DNA from: Vanilla planifolia | Taxonomy: Eukaryota > Streptophyta > Magnoliopsida > Asparagales > Orchidaceae | Assembly: GCA_023846275.1 (NCBI GenBank) | Contig: CM043865.1 | Span: 31,043,912-31,107,911, forward strand | DNA: 64,000 bases | Direction: 5' to 3' | Part shown: positions 28,246 through 41,469 of the stretch, one piece after another | How positions within the stretch are numbered: the stretch's first letter is position 1 | Layout: each line of letters opens with the position of its first letter | Notes under the pieces: model-generated | What the model was told of the DNA's origin: nothing | Database searches by the model: none | Seen by the model: only the letters and a program-made list of their open reading frames with translations | Position numbers and translations under genes: made by a program

Positions 28246-30582
28246 GGCCAACACAATTCCCCCAACTCCAATCCGGTTATATATCTTCACGAGGCAAGCC
28301 AATGACCAAACCAATAAAACGATACAAAAGACCAGAATGGAATCAGGAAGAAAATAAGCATGTTTCACAATTTTTTTTTTAACGAAAAGATGAGTATCAA
28401 AGAGGGAAGACAGACAAACGTAGGGCTTCGAGCAAAAACTTAAAAGAGGCACCTACATGAAGACAGCCTTCAATCTTCCTTCCCACCTGGCTCGCTGTTG
28501 CACCCCTCCGCTTCTTTCAACGTACGCACTCGTAATGGCGAATGACCTCGCCGGAATCCGAAGGTTAAAGACGCTGCAACGCGTGGAAACCACTTTTTTC
28601 TCGGCGACGTTTTCTACAGCGTTAGTTTTCGGTATCCATTCACAAGCTACAGCCTGTCTGCATAAATTCTTTCGAAAAAGTAAAATTATTTTTTCTAAAA
28701 AAAAAGGAAAAATTATTATTTCGCATAAATCATTTGACCGCTTCGTGAATCGCCGTTTTCGCGTAGAAGAATTATAGATACCGTCTTCTGGAAGGATTTA
28801 ATGAAATTAAATATATTATTTTTATATTTATAAATTTTCATGATTGAATTACAAAAATAATTAATAAATAGCATTGAAAAGCTTTTCAAATGAACCACGA
28901 AGCAAGGCCAGGCCAATATCTCTTCTCAATTGCACTGGCAAACCAACTTAATTTCAAATTGGAACTTTGTCACATAGCACTCGTTCGGTTGGTCCAACCA
29001 ACTCTTTTCCCTTTTGTGAACCAACCTCTAATTAATTGCACGTTTGAATTAAAAGAAATCATTATGGAGCACTAAAAGTGCAAATTGTTTTAAAAATTAA
29101 TTAAAAGCTATGTTATTTAATTATGAAATATCTAATTATTTATGATAATTTATCACTGGACATGACGCAAGTCACAAATAGTCAATACACTATAAAATAA
29201 TAAACAAAAGGTTAAAATATTAGACAAAATAACAATAGGCTTAATTAATTAACGGTATATATGTATATATTAATAATATAAAAAATATAAAGCTATTATA
29301 TATATAATAACTTATAATAGATATAGTGTATACAAAGTTACATGATACAGCACATAAGAGACAATAATATTAATTTGTCTCATCTGAATTTTTTTAAAAT
29401 TTTTATTATTTTATAGCATATGTCCAACAATAACATTTGATAAAAGCTCGATGATAATGTTTAAATATGTTCTTCCACATAAGCAAATTTTATATTTAAA
29501 AAATACAATTTTTTAAAAGAATTTTCTCACGTAAAAACTTGTTCAACTAGATAACACAAAACAAGGAAATTAATTCTCTTATAGAATATTTATAATATAA
29601 ATATGTTTCATCATAAATCAGTTTCTGCATAAGAGTGTGCTTTCAATAATTTTTTATAATCGAAAACAAAACTCAATATGAAAAGTTTGACATAATATTT
29701 TTTGATAATATTAAAATTATTAAATATATTTTAGATAATTTAAAAATTATATTTTTTTAATTTTTTTTACAGTAAAAATATTTTATAATTTTAAAACCTT
29801 TCTAAAAATAAACCTACAAAATGTGGTGTTATGACGATATAGATATGACTATATAATAACAATTATATGAGTAAAAAATTAATATCATACATTATATTAA
29901 TAATGTTTATCAAATTTAGAGAAATGTTTTGTATATGATTTATTCAATATATATATATAATTTAAAATAAATTATTCATAAAAAATCTAAAAATAATAAC
30001 AAAATTCAAATTATAACAGAATTCAAATTTTTATATAAACATAAATCTTTTTAAATTTTAAAACAATCTACAAGCTTTCTTGAATAAGATCCCATCAACA
30101 ATTACATGCTTCTTATGGTCCTCATGATGATCTCAAAGTCGCATGAAATAAACATATTTTTTAATTTTAAATTTAAAAATATCTATTTTTATGGTCCCCA
30201 CAGCTGTCTGCGCATTGGCATGGTGAAGGTTGGGTGGTGCAACATTGGCCAGTCGATGTGGCGCCTGAGGAATGCAAAGGCATCGAAATGATAATGTGGC
30301 TAAGGAGAAGGACCCATCGAAGTTAAATCATGAAAGGAAAGACGTCGAAATGCATAACACGTGCATATTTGTTAATATAATTTTAAACTTACCCCGGGTG
30401 TTCCATTCACCACCGAGTGAGATTTAGCGCTCACCTCAATCACCGTTCCGGTCAGCAAACTACGAACTAGTTGTTCAGTACAACAATTAAACCCACCGGG
30501 CTCGAAGCTTGGTATTTCACACAATGCTTTATTTAAGGACTTCTTTTCTCCTCGCAAACACATTGGAAGCTGATCGTCGGAG
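28246..30582. other. Divergent intergenic region, carrier and GST promoters
   Basis: About 2.3 kb between the carrier start (minus strand) and the GST start (plus strand), so both promoters should lie here. The first 0.5 kb beside the carrier is GC-richer, as expected of a leader and proximal promoter; 29.2-30.1 kb is extremely AT-rich. Short frames here have no homology that I recognise. Confidence 0.6.
30528..30535 (+). promoter_or_regulatory. Possible TATA box of the GST gene
   Basis: The tttattta motif lies about 50 bases upstream of the GST ATG. That leaves only a very short leader, so the true core promoter may be elsewhere. Confidence 0.3.
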
Positions 30583-31385
30583 ATGGCACCGCTTAAGTTG
30601 TACGGACTGGTCGGCTCAACCAACACCGCCCGGGTGACCGCGGTACTGAATGAACTAGACATCGAGTACGAGTTCGTCACCGTCCAGCTCAGCACCGGTG
30701 CCCAGAAGAATCCGGAGTTCCTCGCCATCAACGTACTTTCCCATCTCCCCTCAACAGATCCCCTCGATTTCTGCTATCTCATGTTGTTTTCCCCATTTTC
30801 AGCCCTTTGGTCTGCTCCCTGCTCTAGAAGATGGAGACATCAAGCTCTTCGGTAAGCATCACCCATTTCTCCAGCGTCCATCTTTCAATCTTAATCAAAA
30901 TAACCACTTATCCTAACGCGAATCCGACGGCAGAGTCGCGTGCAATCGCCAAATACCTCGCAATCCATTACAAAGGAGCAGGCCCTGACCTCCTCAGATC
31001 CGGCAACAAGGCCGAGTCAGCGGCGGTTGAGGTGTGGCTTGAGGTCGAGTCGCAGGAGTTCAACCCGCCGATTTCGTCTCTGGTCTTCGAAGTCCTCGTC
31101 AAGAAGTTGCTGTTGGGCGCCGTGCCAGACGGGGATGTTGTAGCTGCACAGGAGGCCAAGCTTGGCAAGGTGCTTGACATCTACGAGAAGCGGCTCTCCG
31201 AGAGCAAGTACCTCGCCGGCGACAACTTCACTCTGGCCGATCTCAACCACTTACCTTACCTGTACGCACTATTGAAGACATCGTACGCGGAGCTGGTGAC
31301 ATCACGACCCCACCTGAACGCTTGGTGGGATGACATCTCTGCCCGACCGGCCTGGAAGAAGACGATCGCCGGATTTCCTTACTGA
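30583..31385 (+). CDS. GSTF: Phi-class glutathione S-transferase (GSTF)
   Basis: Three exons (30583-30732, 30803-30851, 30934-31385) encode 216 residues, the usual length of a plant GSTF. The introns are only 70 and 82 bases. The N-terminal thioredoxin-fold domain has the phi pattern KLYGLVGSTNTARV with the catalytic serine at residue 12. It also has NPFGLLPALEDGD with the cis-proline P56, and ESRAIAKYL with E67-S68, which hold the gamma-glutamyl group of glutathione. The all-helical C-terminal domain carries the FTLADL capping motif. The enzyme is a cytosolic dimer that conjugates glutathione to electrophiles and serves detoxification, stress and secondary metabolism. The intron positions fit the family. 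The usual glutamine after NPFG is leucine here, which is unusual but tolerable. The exons are markedly GC-rich. No second GST copy is seen in the window. Confidence 0.95.
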
Positions 31386-33876
31386 GAAGGAGGTTCTTTC
31401 TCATATGCTCGTAGTGTGTTCGGTCAATCGTCTGAGTGAGGTTCGCTACGTTTGTTGCCGAAATAAGATGTAACCTGCTGCAATTTTCATTGCGCTTTGG
31501 ATACTCCTATCTTTGATATGATGACCTCCTATGAGTAACTACTGCTTTTGTTGTTCTAAATATTTTCCTAAAAAGAAAATCTAATTTTATGTGAATAAAA
31601 ATAGTTTTGATTACTACCTTTTTATATGAAGACACGATACCTATTCCTTTTGAAACATTAGAAGGCTATTTAATGATAATTTTAATCTTATTGTTAATTA
31701 ACTACTGGATAATGGTAGTCACATTCTAGAGTTGATGATGAAGTTAAACAAAAAGTTTATAAGGAATCGAGATAGAAAGGAATAAAGATAGGAGAAAAAA
31801 TATAAAAAAAAAAAATTGTAAATTAAATAATTCCAATTTAATCCCAAGCCAAAGGAGATGCAGGCCACTTTGAGTTGGATGCAAACGCGTCACAGATCAG
31901 AACATGCGTTGTCTCATTGGCTTTGGCTTAACTTTTTATCCGAAAGAAAATCTCAATTATTGCCTTAATTCCTGAAGTTGGAGCTTTTGCCAGATAAAAT
32001 TAATTAAATATAATTAAAAAAAGTTAAAATTAAAATCAAAATTAATAAAAATTTTAAATATTACATACAAAAAAGCTTTTACCCTCTCAGCCCACATCAT
32101 ATTGATTAAAGCCTTCTTTATTTTAATTTTTGTTTCTCATTTTTTTAATGTTATTTTGTTTTTTGACTTGATCTTATAACTATTTTTATTACAAGATCCT
32201 TTTCGTTTGACTTTTTTTTTTTTTTATCTTTTTAAGAGTTTTTGTATTATCTATTGTTGTGTTTTTTAAATAATTTATTTTTTCATTTATTACACAAGGA
32301 TCAACACATTTGGCAATCACATGTTCTTATATATGTAAGTAAAAACAATACCTATGAATTTGTCGATGGTTGTTAGTATTTGAAATTTTAAGTTAAAAGG
32401 TATGAGAATCTCACTTTTTCTTCTAAAATTAGTTAAAAGTTTTCATTTAATAATGTTAAATATGATTATTGGTTGAGTTTTATGTTCAAATTTGATGCAT
32501 ATCTTATTTTAAGTTCAATTTAATGATAGAAATTCTGATTAAAAATGAACTTTGAAAATCTAAAAAGATTCCTTTTAAAATGTTATTTAATTTGAGAAGG
32601 AAAGAAAGATTTAAGAAAATAGTATTCAAATTTATTTGTCACTTTTAATATTGATAATAAAAAAAATTTTAAAAGTATTTTTGAAATTTATTATTCCTTG
32701 ACTAAATTGTCCTTTGAATTTTCAAGGAAAAAAATTAAAAATGTGAGTGTAATTGTGAAATTTATGAGGACAAAATTAACTTTTATAACTCAAAAATAAA
32801 TCAAAGCAATGATCGATGGTAATCCCTAAATGTTTTAAATACAAGTAAATTTTCAAATGCAACAATCAGCAATCGTCCTTTGTTTAAACATGATTTATTA
32901 AAAGATCAAATGCAATCTTAGTCTTTTATTAGACAAATAGAATTAAGTTTTTAGTTATAAAATATTCCTATTAGTTCTTAACAATTGCCAATAACATGGA
33001 ACATAAAAATGCTTTGTTGTATATGTAATATTATTTTTAAATATATTTATGAACTTGTCTAATTTGTAATTATTGATCTAGTTAAAAAAATATATTGAAT
33101 TTTTAATAAATTATTCTCACTAATATTTCATTTTGGTTTATAAAATCTTATTTTTAAAATGTTATATACTTTATATTTAATTTTTTTTTAATGAGAAACA
33201 AAATTCAAAATTCACTCAAATATTTGTAGATTATATTTAGATCATGCATGATTTCGTGTAAAACTTATGATTAAAACTGCAGGATATAAGATTTCATTGA
33301 CATCACTTATCATTATTTGATAAATTTCATGTGTGTTTTTGGAGTTCGTGTTTAATTATATTTTAATTATTAATTATAACTTAATATACTATCATAAATA
33401 TTAATTATCAATATAGTTTTTTTTTTTGTATTTTAGAGGATTTTCTCGTGACGTTTTCTTACATTTTGTAATTTTTTATTCAAGTGATAAAGATAGACTG
33501 CTGCATAGTTTGTAACCGTATTTTGAGGCAATCTTTAAAAATGTTTTTTAATTATGCTTTAATTGCGATCTATATTTTTATTCAATTTACACCTTGGTTA
33601 TTGAGTATTGCGTCCATGGATAATCACGAATCACGCATGATGCCATCATTTTGCACGCCTTCACTCTTCTAAATTAAATAATTTCATAAAAGTTTTACAT
33701 GTAAAATATAAATTTACAGCCATTTCATAATTTCGCACGCAGCGGCATGGCCTGCAGGCCAACGCACAGATAAAGCAGCGTGTCCACATTTCCTCCTACC
33801 GGTGGTCGGTTTTCATACTTTCTCCTCCTACCCCTTGACGTTACTTCAAACAATAATTTCTTCTTCTTCTGCTTTC
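31386..33876. other. Intergenic, GST 3' flank and HIPP promoter
   Basis: AT-rich spacer. The first 200 bases should contain the GST 3' UTR, with an AATAAG near 31462 and AATAAA near 31593 as possible polyadenylation signals. No recognisable coding sequence; the frame at 33484-33672 looks random. Confidence 0.6.
33707..33713 (+). promoter_or_regulatory. Possible TATA box of the HIPP gene
   Basis: A tataaat motif 164 bases before the HIPP ATG, followed by a C/T-rich leader (ttcttcttcttctgc). Position and context are plausible for a plant core promoter, but AT-rich DNA gives many chance matches. Confidence 0.35.
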
Positions 33877-34930
33877 ATGGCTTCTGGATCGGCAGATGGG
33901 GGAGAAGAAAAGGTTTGCTCTGCCGCTTTCTGATTTACCTCCTTCCTCGAATTCCTTAATTAGTGCCTTTATAAATGGTTCTATCACGGCACAGACATGG
34001 GTGCTAAAGGTCTCCGTCCATTGCGAAGGATGCGAGAAGAATCTGAGGAAAGTCCTCCAGCGAATCCAAGGTTATGGCTACCCTGATCGTTTCAAGACCG
34101 TTTCAATTTGGGATCTTTAGCAACTCACAGACGTTTCCAGATGTTTTCAATTAATGGCATCTCCTCAAAATTGGATTTTTGTTTTCTCACTGTCATCAGG
34201 GGTTCGCAAGGTAGACATCGATTCGAAGCAGAATAGGGTTACGGTGGCCGGAAAAGTTGAAGGAGATGCCTTGATCCAGAGACTCCTCAAGTACGGCAAA
34301 CATGCTGAGATCTTGCCGGAGAAGAAAGATCAAACGAGTGATTCCTCCGCCGCCGCTCCTAAAACAGAGCATCGCCGGCCGAATGCCGGGAAAAAGAAAC
34401 AAGCTGCAACCGAAGAGGGGAAAATCTCCTCGCCGCCACCGGAGAGACAAGAGGCAGAATCCTCGAAGGAGGAATCGGCGCCCGTTCCGCCAGACAAAGC
34501 AGCCGCCGCAGCATCCGAGGAGGTTACTGCCGCTAAGCCTACCGCCGAGGTGCCCGAGAAGAATGAAACCGAGGAGGCCAACGGCGGAAAGAAAAAGGGG
34601 AAAAAGACGCCCATCGAAGGAAATAATAGAGCAGATGAGACTTCGGCTTCCTCCCCCGTGAGTCCGCCGGCGGAACATCCATTCCCCATGTTCTCCCCGC
34701 CGGAGTACGGCGTGAGCTACAGCAATGTACATCCAAGTACAAGCCACGCCTACTATGCCGCTCCACCTCCGGAGATTCCTTCGAACCACACCTACTACGC
34801 CTACCAGCCGCCTCCGGATCACCCACCCGTATATTACCCATCGGATCCCTACTACGGTTCCATGGAAACGCCGGTGAATTCCTTTGACATGTTTAATGAT
34901 GAGAATGCTAATGCGTGTAATGTTATGTGA
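33877..34930 (+). CDS. HIPP: Heavy metal-associated isoprenylated plant protein (HIPP)
   Basis: Three exons (33877-33912, 33995-34070, 34200-34930) encode 280 residues. Residues about 13-80 form an HMA ferredoxin-like domain with the metal-binding HCEGC motif (C-x-x-C) and a closing GDALIQRLLKYGKHAEILPE helix. A long disordered region rich in lysine, glutamate, proline and alanine follows, and then a tyrosine- and proline-rich tail (repeated HAYYAAPPPE-, YYAYQPPPDHP-like stretches). The protein ends in CNVM, a CaaX box expected to be farnesylated. HIPPs bind heavy metals and act in metal homeostasis and stress responses; the lipid directs them to membranes or the nucleus. The first intron follows codon 12 and the second splits the HMA domain, as is common in the family. 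The start is the ATG at 33877 in good context (tcATGGCT). Which HIPP subgroup it belongs to is not certain. Confidence 0.93.
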
Positions 34931-37900
34931 TTTCATGTTGGCCGGCTGCCGGCGACTTGGCCGGATTTTTGTTGAAGTCGAACAGAAACTATCTTATTGA
35001 TATCCCCATCTTGTCCTTTGTACTATTGGCGTTTCATCATTTTCTATAACGAATAATTGTGTGCAAAATAAGAAAAAGAAAGCGTAAACTTAAACAGTAA
35101 AAATATTTTTTAAAAAATTTTAAAAAAATAGTTTTTGTTATTTTTTTTTAAATTTTATTCATATTCCAAAAACATAGAGAAATAATTTGATATTGAAACA
35201 TTTAAAAAATATTCAATTTGTTTTTTGACCATAATATTTTTTCTTTTAATTGACAATGTTGTTTCCCAACCAGGATGGTAAATGTTTTAGTGGTCCACGT
35301 GGTGGAACCAACATATCTAAATAAAAATATCATAATCAACAATAAATAAATAAAAATTAAAAAAACATTATCCCTAAAATATTGACAAAATATATATAAT
35401 ATAATAAATTTATGACATTAATTGTATCGCTTTAAATCATGAGATAATAAAATGGTAGATTGCAACAAGACGCAAAAAATATAATTTAGATAACATGAAA
35501 AAATCATTAAGTTATTTTTTTTTTGTTATATATTCCTTATTTATGAAATAATTGAACTGATTTAAATAAAGAAATTATTTTAGTAGAGGAAAAACTAGTC
35601 CCTCTTGATTTTTTTGTACCTTATCTATTCAATATCTTTGAACATTTTTAGTCAAAGATATTTGGCCTGCTTTTGTCACAAACAAATGTTAAATAAACTA
35701 ATAAAAGATAATTTTTTAAAAATATTATTAATAAGTATTACTATTAAATTATATATTTGATAAATTATCATTAAACATTTAATAAAATAATTATTTTATT
35801 TATTTTTTGGTTATGGTGATTAATTTTTCCAATATTATTTTTGGATGTTAGAATCAACTTTTATTTTTCACATATTATTTTTAATTTTTAAGATTGAAAA
35901 AATATCTTTTAATAAATTAAAAAAATGTTCAATTTTGTTTCAAAAAATATTTTACAAAAAATAAATTTGAAGACATGTAATAAATGGAAAACATCTAGAC
36001 ATTCTTAATGCTTATTTAACTAGAATAGTAGAGGCAAGAGTTTAGTTTGAAAATGGAAGAATATTAAAAGCTCGAATTTTATTTTTGCATTATTCAAATT
36101 TGAATAAAAAAATATTGAACCATGCACAAGACAAGAAAAATGGTTCGAATCATTTTGCTAGTTGGCGAAAATAAATATTAAGTTAATTACTAAAAAAAAT
36201 GTGTATAAAAAATATTATTATAAAATTATGTGTTTGATTAATTAGTGACAAGTGTTTGATAAAACAATGGTATTATAGACTGAATTATTTTTTAAGTTTT
36301 TGGTGAAAGTGAAATAATTTTTTTAATATTATTTTAAAATCTCATAATAAGTTATCATTTTTATCATATAATTTTTATTTTTTTTAAATTATACTTCAAA
36401 ACATAATCAAACAAGAATTTGATGATATTCCTTAAATATTTTATAAAAAAATTGAATTTGAAAATGACTTACTAAAATTACCTAAGTATTATTAAGAACA
36501 TAATTTCTATATAAATTATGCTATAATTAAAGTGATTGGCATAAGTTATAAGAACAAAGAACTACAGAACAATATTATGAATCAATTTTATCATAATCTA
36601 ATCAATTTGATCTGTGTGATTTTTGTAAGGGTTTGAGAATAGTTATGCATATATATGCATACATAAAAAATTGTGTATGTGCGTGAGATAATTCAAAGTA
36701 ATCTAGAATTCAAAATGTTAAATTTTATCATCATTAAATAAATCTTAAAAAAATGTCAATAAATATAATAAATAAAGATTTAATGAGTTTATTTTTGTTA
36801 TTAAATTATATTGAGTTTTTATGTGACCCAAATTTATTTCTCTTTTTTTTACTCTAAATTCTATTACTTGTAGTGGATCTATTTTATTAAATTTTTTATG
36901 ATTAATTTATTAGTTTTAGAAGATTGTTTTTGTCTTTTTATTTATAATTACTATCAATTCATTTTATAACTTATCCAATATCTCTTAGTAAAGAATGAAA
37001 TGAGGTACTTGATTACAAATAACTTAAAATCTTTTCAAGTAACTCTTGAGTGTATTGTGAAAAGTGGTAGCAAAAAAAAAAAAAAAAAATAATATATGTA
37101 AAAGAATCATTTTTGTTTCTTCTCCTTCTTCAATTAATGTTTTCTTCATCCCTCACCCTCATACAATTGATATCATGTACTCTTCCTCTTCATAATGGAT
37201 AAGAGAAAGACAACATTGCACCTATTTTCACACTCGTACTTAACAGAGCTCGTGATCGTAGTAGACGATGTCGCCCTATGAACTTCAAACTAAAGTAAGA
37301 AGTGTTTTTAAGCTACAGCATGCCTTTGTTAAGAACATCTGTAGGTGTTATTATTTAATATGATTTAAGGTATCGCTGGAACAAGTTACTGAAACGTTTA
37401 TCCGTTCAGTAAATAATGCATGTAAAAATAAACTTTTTTATTAACTTTTAATAAAAAAAAACAGGAGAAATAATTGACTTTTTCAAAAGAATAGTTTGAA
37501 AATGGCCTGCAGCATGAAAATTCAACAACTACATGATTTTTAATTCTTCGATTTATAAACTCATTAGTTTATGTAATACGATGCCTTTCGTAATTCAACA
37601 ACTACATGATTTAAAAATGATTTTACTTCATCAAACGAAACTATTGGCAATAAAATTATACGAAGGTTGAACTTCTTCCAACAATGCATGAAGGCAGATC
37701 GCCATCTTCAACGTCATGAACGAAGGAAAATGGATAGAATGAATCTTCGAAGATAAGGTTGAAATGTATTCCTTAGAGTCTACTTTTGAGTTAAGGCCAA
37801 GAAGTTTGATATTCGATATGATAGAACTATGGAATAGTCAATACATGTACAATTGAACGTTTTTGACAAGCAAATTTCAATCATTAATCAGCAATAGAAA

Positions 37901-37960
37901 CATGTAAATAGAGAGCTCCTCCAAATCAAGAAGTTCCCAATGTGTTGTTACACTAAGTGA

Positions 37961-38329
37961 TTGCATGTAATAAATTGAAGAAAATCGATGTTAGAAATGG
38001 ATTCAAACGTGTCACGTGTCAGTCAACTGTGTCAAACAGTTTTGCGTTTTTCTAACTACGTTCGTGGGTTATTGGGTTAGTTGGTTGACGTATTTAGTGG
38101 TATAGTGGACCTGTTTGTTAGGTAGTGTTTAGGCTATTTAAGTGTGTAATTTAGTGTGATTAATTGAAAAATGAAAAATTCTCAGTTTTTCTTTTCCCTG
38201 GTAACACAAATCAATATTTCCGTCGTCTTCCACCTTAGGGCTTTGCTTCCAAACCCTAACAATCGAAACATAAATAGGCCATGAGGAGAAGAGCTGGTTT
38301 GCACGTAATAAATTGAAGAAAATCGAAAC
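37961..38329. repeat. Direct repeat: insertion-site motif and its uninterrupted copy
   Basis: The motif ttgca[tc]gtaataaattgaag, continued by aaaatcga, occurs at 37961-37988 and at 38299-38326. The first copy is cut by the solo LTR directly after atcga, and its continuation (atcgaaaca) resumes at 38262. The second copy runs on as atcgaaacc. Confidence 0.8.
37989..38261. mobile_element. Solo LTR (273 bp) with 5-bp target duplication ATCGA
   Basis: The element begins TGTTAG and ends CTAACA, the inverted termini typical of plant LTRs, and is flanked on both sides by ATCGA (37984-37988 and 38262-38266). It contains a TATA-like ctatttaag near 38132. No internal retrotransposon domain or second LTR is nearby, so it is a solo LTR left by recombination or one end of a TRIM. 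A repeated copy of the insertion site is found at 38299-38329. Orientation cannot be fixed from the termini alone. Confidence 0.8.
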
Positions 38330-41300
38330 CAAGAAGTGACCAATCTTTTGTCTTCCCTTTTTCTCGAATCAGGTTTGGCTCAATCTATCATTCCTCTTGC
38401 ACTTGCATGACTCAAAATCATATTCAACAATGTTAAGAGAAGAGCTAACTTTATATTTGATATCAATGAAGTAAATAATGAAGCTTGGATACTAAATAAT
38501 GGCAGGAGGAGAGGCTAGAGAACAAATAAGAAAGGTGAAGAGTGAGAGTGAGATAAAAGGAGGTCATAAACGCTTTTGAAAGTCGCCAAATATTAAGTCT
38601 CACCAAAAGTAAGTTACAAAGTTATGAAAAAATAATTTTTTGTAATTACTAATATCTCAAAAAAAAAGTTTATTCATCTTATAATCTTTTTTAAATATAA
38701 GTGTTTATAAAAATTATAAAATAGAAAAGTATAAGAAAAAAGTTAAGAACAAATAGAAAATAAGACCAAATAAAATTAAAGATATAATCATATCATATCA
38801 TAAAACTTATTTTAAAATTGTCAAATAAAGAGAAGATAAAAGAAATTTAAAACATATAAGAAACAAATTCAAGAAAATCTTTATGATGAATAAATCTATC
38901 ATGAACTAAGTGTTATCATAAATTGCACATAAATCAAGATAAAACTTTATAAGAAACGAAACATGTTACTTGTCATCCAAATTAATCTTTGGTTAGTTTA
39001 TCCAATTCTACATGAATTATTCCAAATGAGTTTGACTGGATCGCTAGGTGTAATATAGGTATTGCATAAGATTGTATCAATAAACTAATGATGTAATTTA
39101 GAAATTACATAGAGCAATTCCTATGGTATCTTGGTGTAGTTTTAGGATTGCTAGTGTAAAATCTATTCAATCCTTTACTAGTTTTTCACTTTTTTCTTCT
39201 TCATTGGTTATGTATTCAAAACTTGTTTAGGGTTGTGTAATAATGGAATCCATACATGAGCATTTGGTGGGGTATTTGTAAGCTTAAAGGAACATAGAAA
39301 TATGTTCATTTTCTCATTAATGAGGTAATCAAAGGAGCTTCATAAAGGAACTAAAAGCAATGCAATGCCCTATTGATGTCCTTATGATTGCATGGTTGAG
39401 ATATCTAACTTCAATGGTGAGTCGCTATAGTACAACAAAGTTATCAATACTCACTTATTCTCATTTGTTACACCTCTTTTTTTGGCTAATCAAGATAAGT
39501 TATTTTCTATTGATTTTATTAAATAAATACTTATAAATTTAATTAATTGAGGATCATATAGTGTGAAGATAGAATATTGTATAGTACGTTAGGAAAAGAA
39601 ACATGTGTGAAAACTTTACTGTAAATATCATATAGTATATCGTCTAATCGTATAGTATAATTAAACAAGAGAAGCAATATGGATGCTGAGGTGAATATAT
39701 TGTTATATCAAACTATGGTCATACAACTACAACTTTTTATGATCATATAAGTATGATGATATTATAAATGTTACTAATTAAGCTTATCAAATAGGTTAAT
39801 AAAAAAGTTTTAGTATCATACATTATGACCACAATATGTTATATAGCGCAATCCGATATAAGAAAAAGACAAATATAAATAGGCACAAGGCTTGCTAGTG
39901 ATAGAAAACATTCTAATACAATACAAAGAATTTGACTTTATTACTATAAATTTACACAAATTAGAAAGGGAATTGGATGCTTCAAATCTGATCATGTATT
40001 ATATTAAAAAGCCCTTAAATTTAAGATGTATAACTAACCATTAAAAGATTAGAGGTGGTTTTCATTACAGATGTGAAGGATTAATCATGAAATTAGCTAT
40101 ATCTTATATAAGTCATTCATTCTTAAATTTAAGATGAAAACCATTGTATATAAGCCTTGGATTAAGCTCTTATTTAAGTTTTTGGTAAAACATAGCCATG
40201 GTTTACATCAAGGAGGAGAAGAAGGTTTAGTCATAAGTAAGAAGAGAATGTGATACTTTATCACTATTTTATATGTTGCTTTATATATTTGATGCATTAT
40301 TTTTTATAATAATATGACTTGAAGTTTTTCGATTGAGTTTTAGCTCACTCTTCTTATCTTCACATGCAAGTTCAAGAAGATAAAAGCTTGCATAGGAGTT
40401 CGAGTTATGGGGCATCTTTGATAGTACTTTAAATAGATTTATTATTTTTCATTTGTAGCTTTAGTTATAGTCATAGTGCTATTTATCTTTTATGATTGAT
40501 ATTTTGTATTTAAATGAACTTGGGATGTATTAGATATTTTATTATAAACTTAGATATTAGCAATTATATATTATTTTATATACTGAATTTACAGACTTAT
40601 GGATTATCTCTGAGTTTTGTTATTCTTTTGGCATATCACATATAGATGCCATTATAAGCTTCTTTAGTATTACATATATTTTAGTGTAGTTAGTAAGTTA
40701 TCTCAATCTAAGGTGAATCAATTCAATATTAGTTAGTTAATCACATGGTAAATGATAGTGTTCATTTTGATCATCTTGTTTTTTCTTAAAAATCTCTAAA
40801 AATTATTTTCTAAGAAAAAGAAAACCAATATTTGAGCAATTCGAAGGTAAAAGTAAATCAATTAAAGTATTTCAGGATTATTTTTAAATATTTTTTTTAT
40901 TTTCAGTTTTTAAGCAAACTAATAAATTTTTAACAAAATCATCTTAATGGTGTTTACAAATAAAAGTATTTCATTTCAATAATACAAGTAAATGTTAAAG
41001 CACTTCTTTATTTTTTTTTTAAAATTAAAAGAATTAAAAAAGGTGTAACATGATATTTTTTTAACGATGCTGTTAATAGAGTTAAGTAATAGTTCATTTA
41101 AACTCCTATAATAATGCTTTTTCGAGCAGTAAAAATAATTTTATTTAAAATTTTAATATTATAGTTTTTTACAATTAATTTTATATAATATTTTAATTAA
41201 ATCTTGATTACCTTAATTTTAGATAAATAATTTTTAAAAATTCAAAACGTCTAGAAATTCAACGACAATTAGCAATTATAAATGTATATTAACTTGGTGA

Positions 41301-41374
41301 GAATAATAAAAATAGTACCCAAGCTAACAAAGCATTAATAATGAACGTTTCATTGAGATTAAACTTTAATTAAA

Positions 41375-41380
41375 TATAAA
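41375..41380 (+). promoter_or_regulatory. Probable TATA box of the RALF gene
   Basis: The tataaa motif is 90 bases before the RALF ATG, at the point where AT-rich spacer changes to GC-richer leader. Spacing suits a short 5' UTR. Confidence 0.5.
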
Positions 41381-41469
41381 ACCATCGCCGAAAAACCCTC
41401 GCTCCGACATCGTCCCGTTTTCAACTCGATTCACGCCTTTTCTCTTGCAGCGGAGCAGCAGAACGAGAA

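Larger units (their letters stand above)
34931..41469. other. Intergenic, 6.5 kb, mostly featureless, with a solo LTR
   Basis: Very AT-rich. Apart from the solo LTR at 37989-38261 and a short poly-A run near 37072, I see no gene. The 39.5-39.9 kb part has recurring gtatagta / catataagtatgat words, also seen near 57.8-58.2 kb, which may mark a shared old repeat. Confidence 0.6.

Noticed and set aside
28457-28777. 106-codon plus-strand frame upstream of the carrier
   Set aside because: Lies in the GC-richer leader/promoter of the carrier on the opposite strand and shows no protein family.
30372-30731. Minus-strand frame across the GST first exon
   Set aside because: Antisense shadow of the GST exon without homology.
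34196-34936. Long minus-strand open frame of 246 codons opposite the HIPP exon
   Set aside because: It mirrors a GC-rich real exon with repetitive composition; it has no recognisable domain, and the plus strand encodes a clear HMA/CaaX protein.
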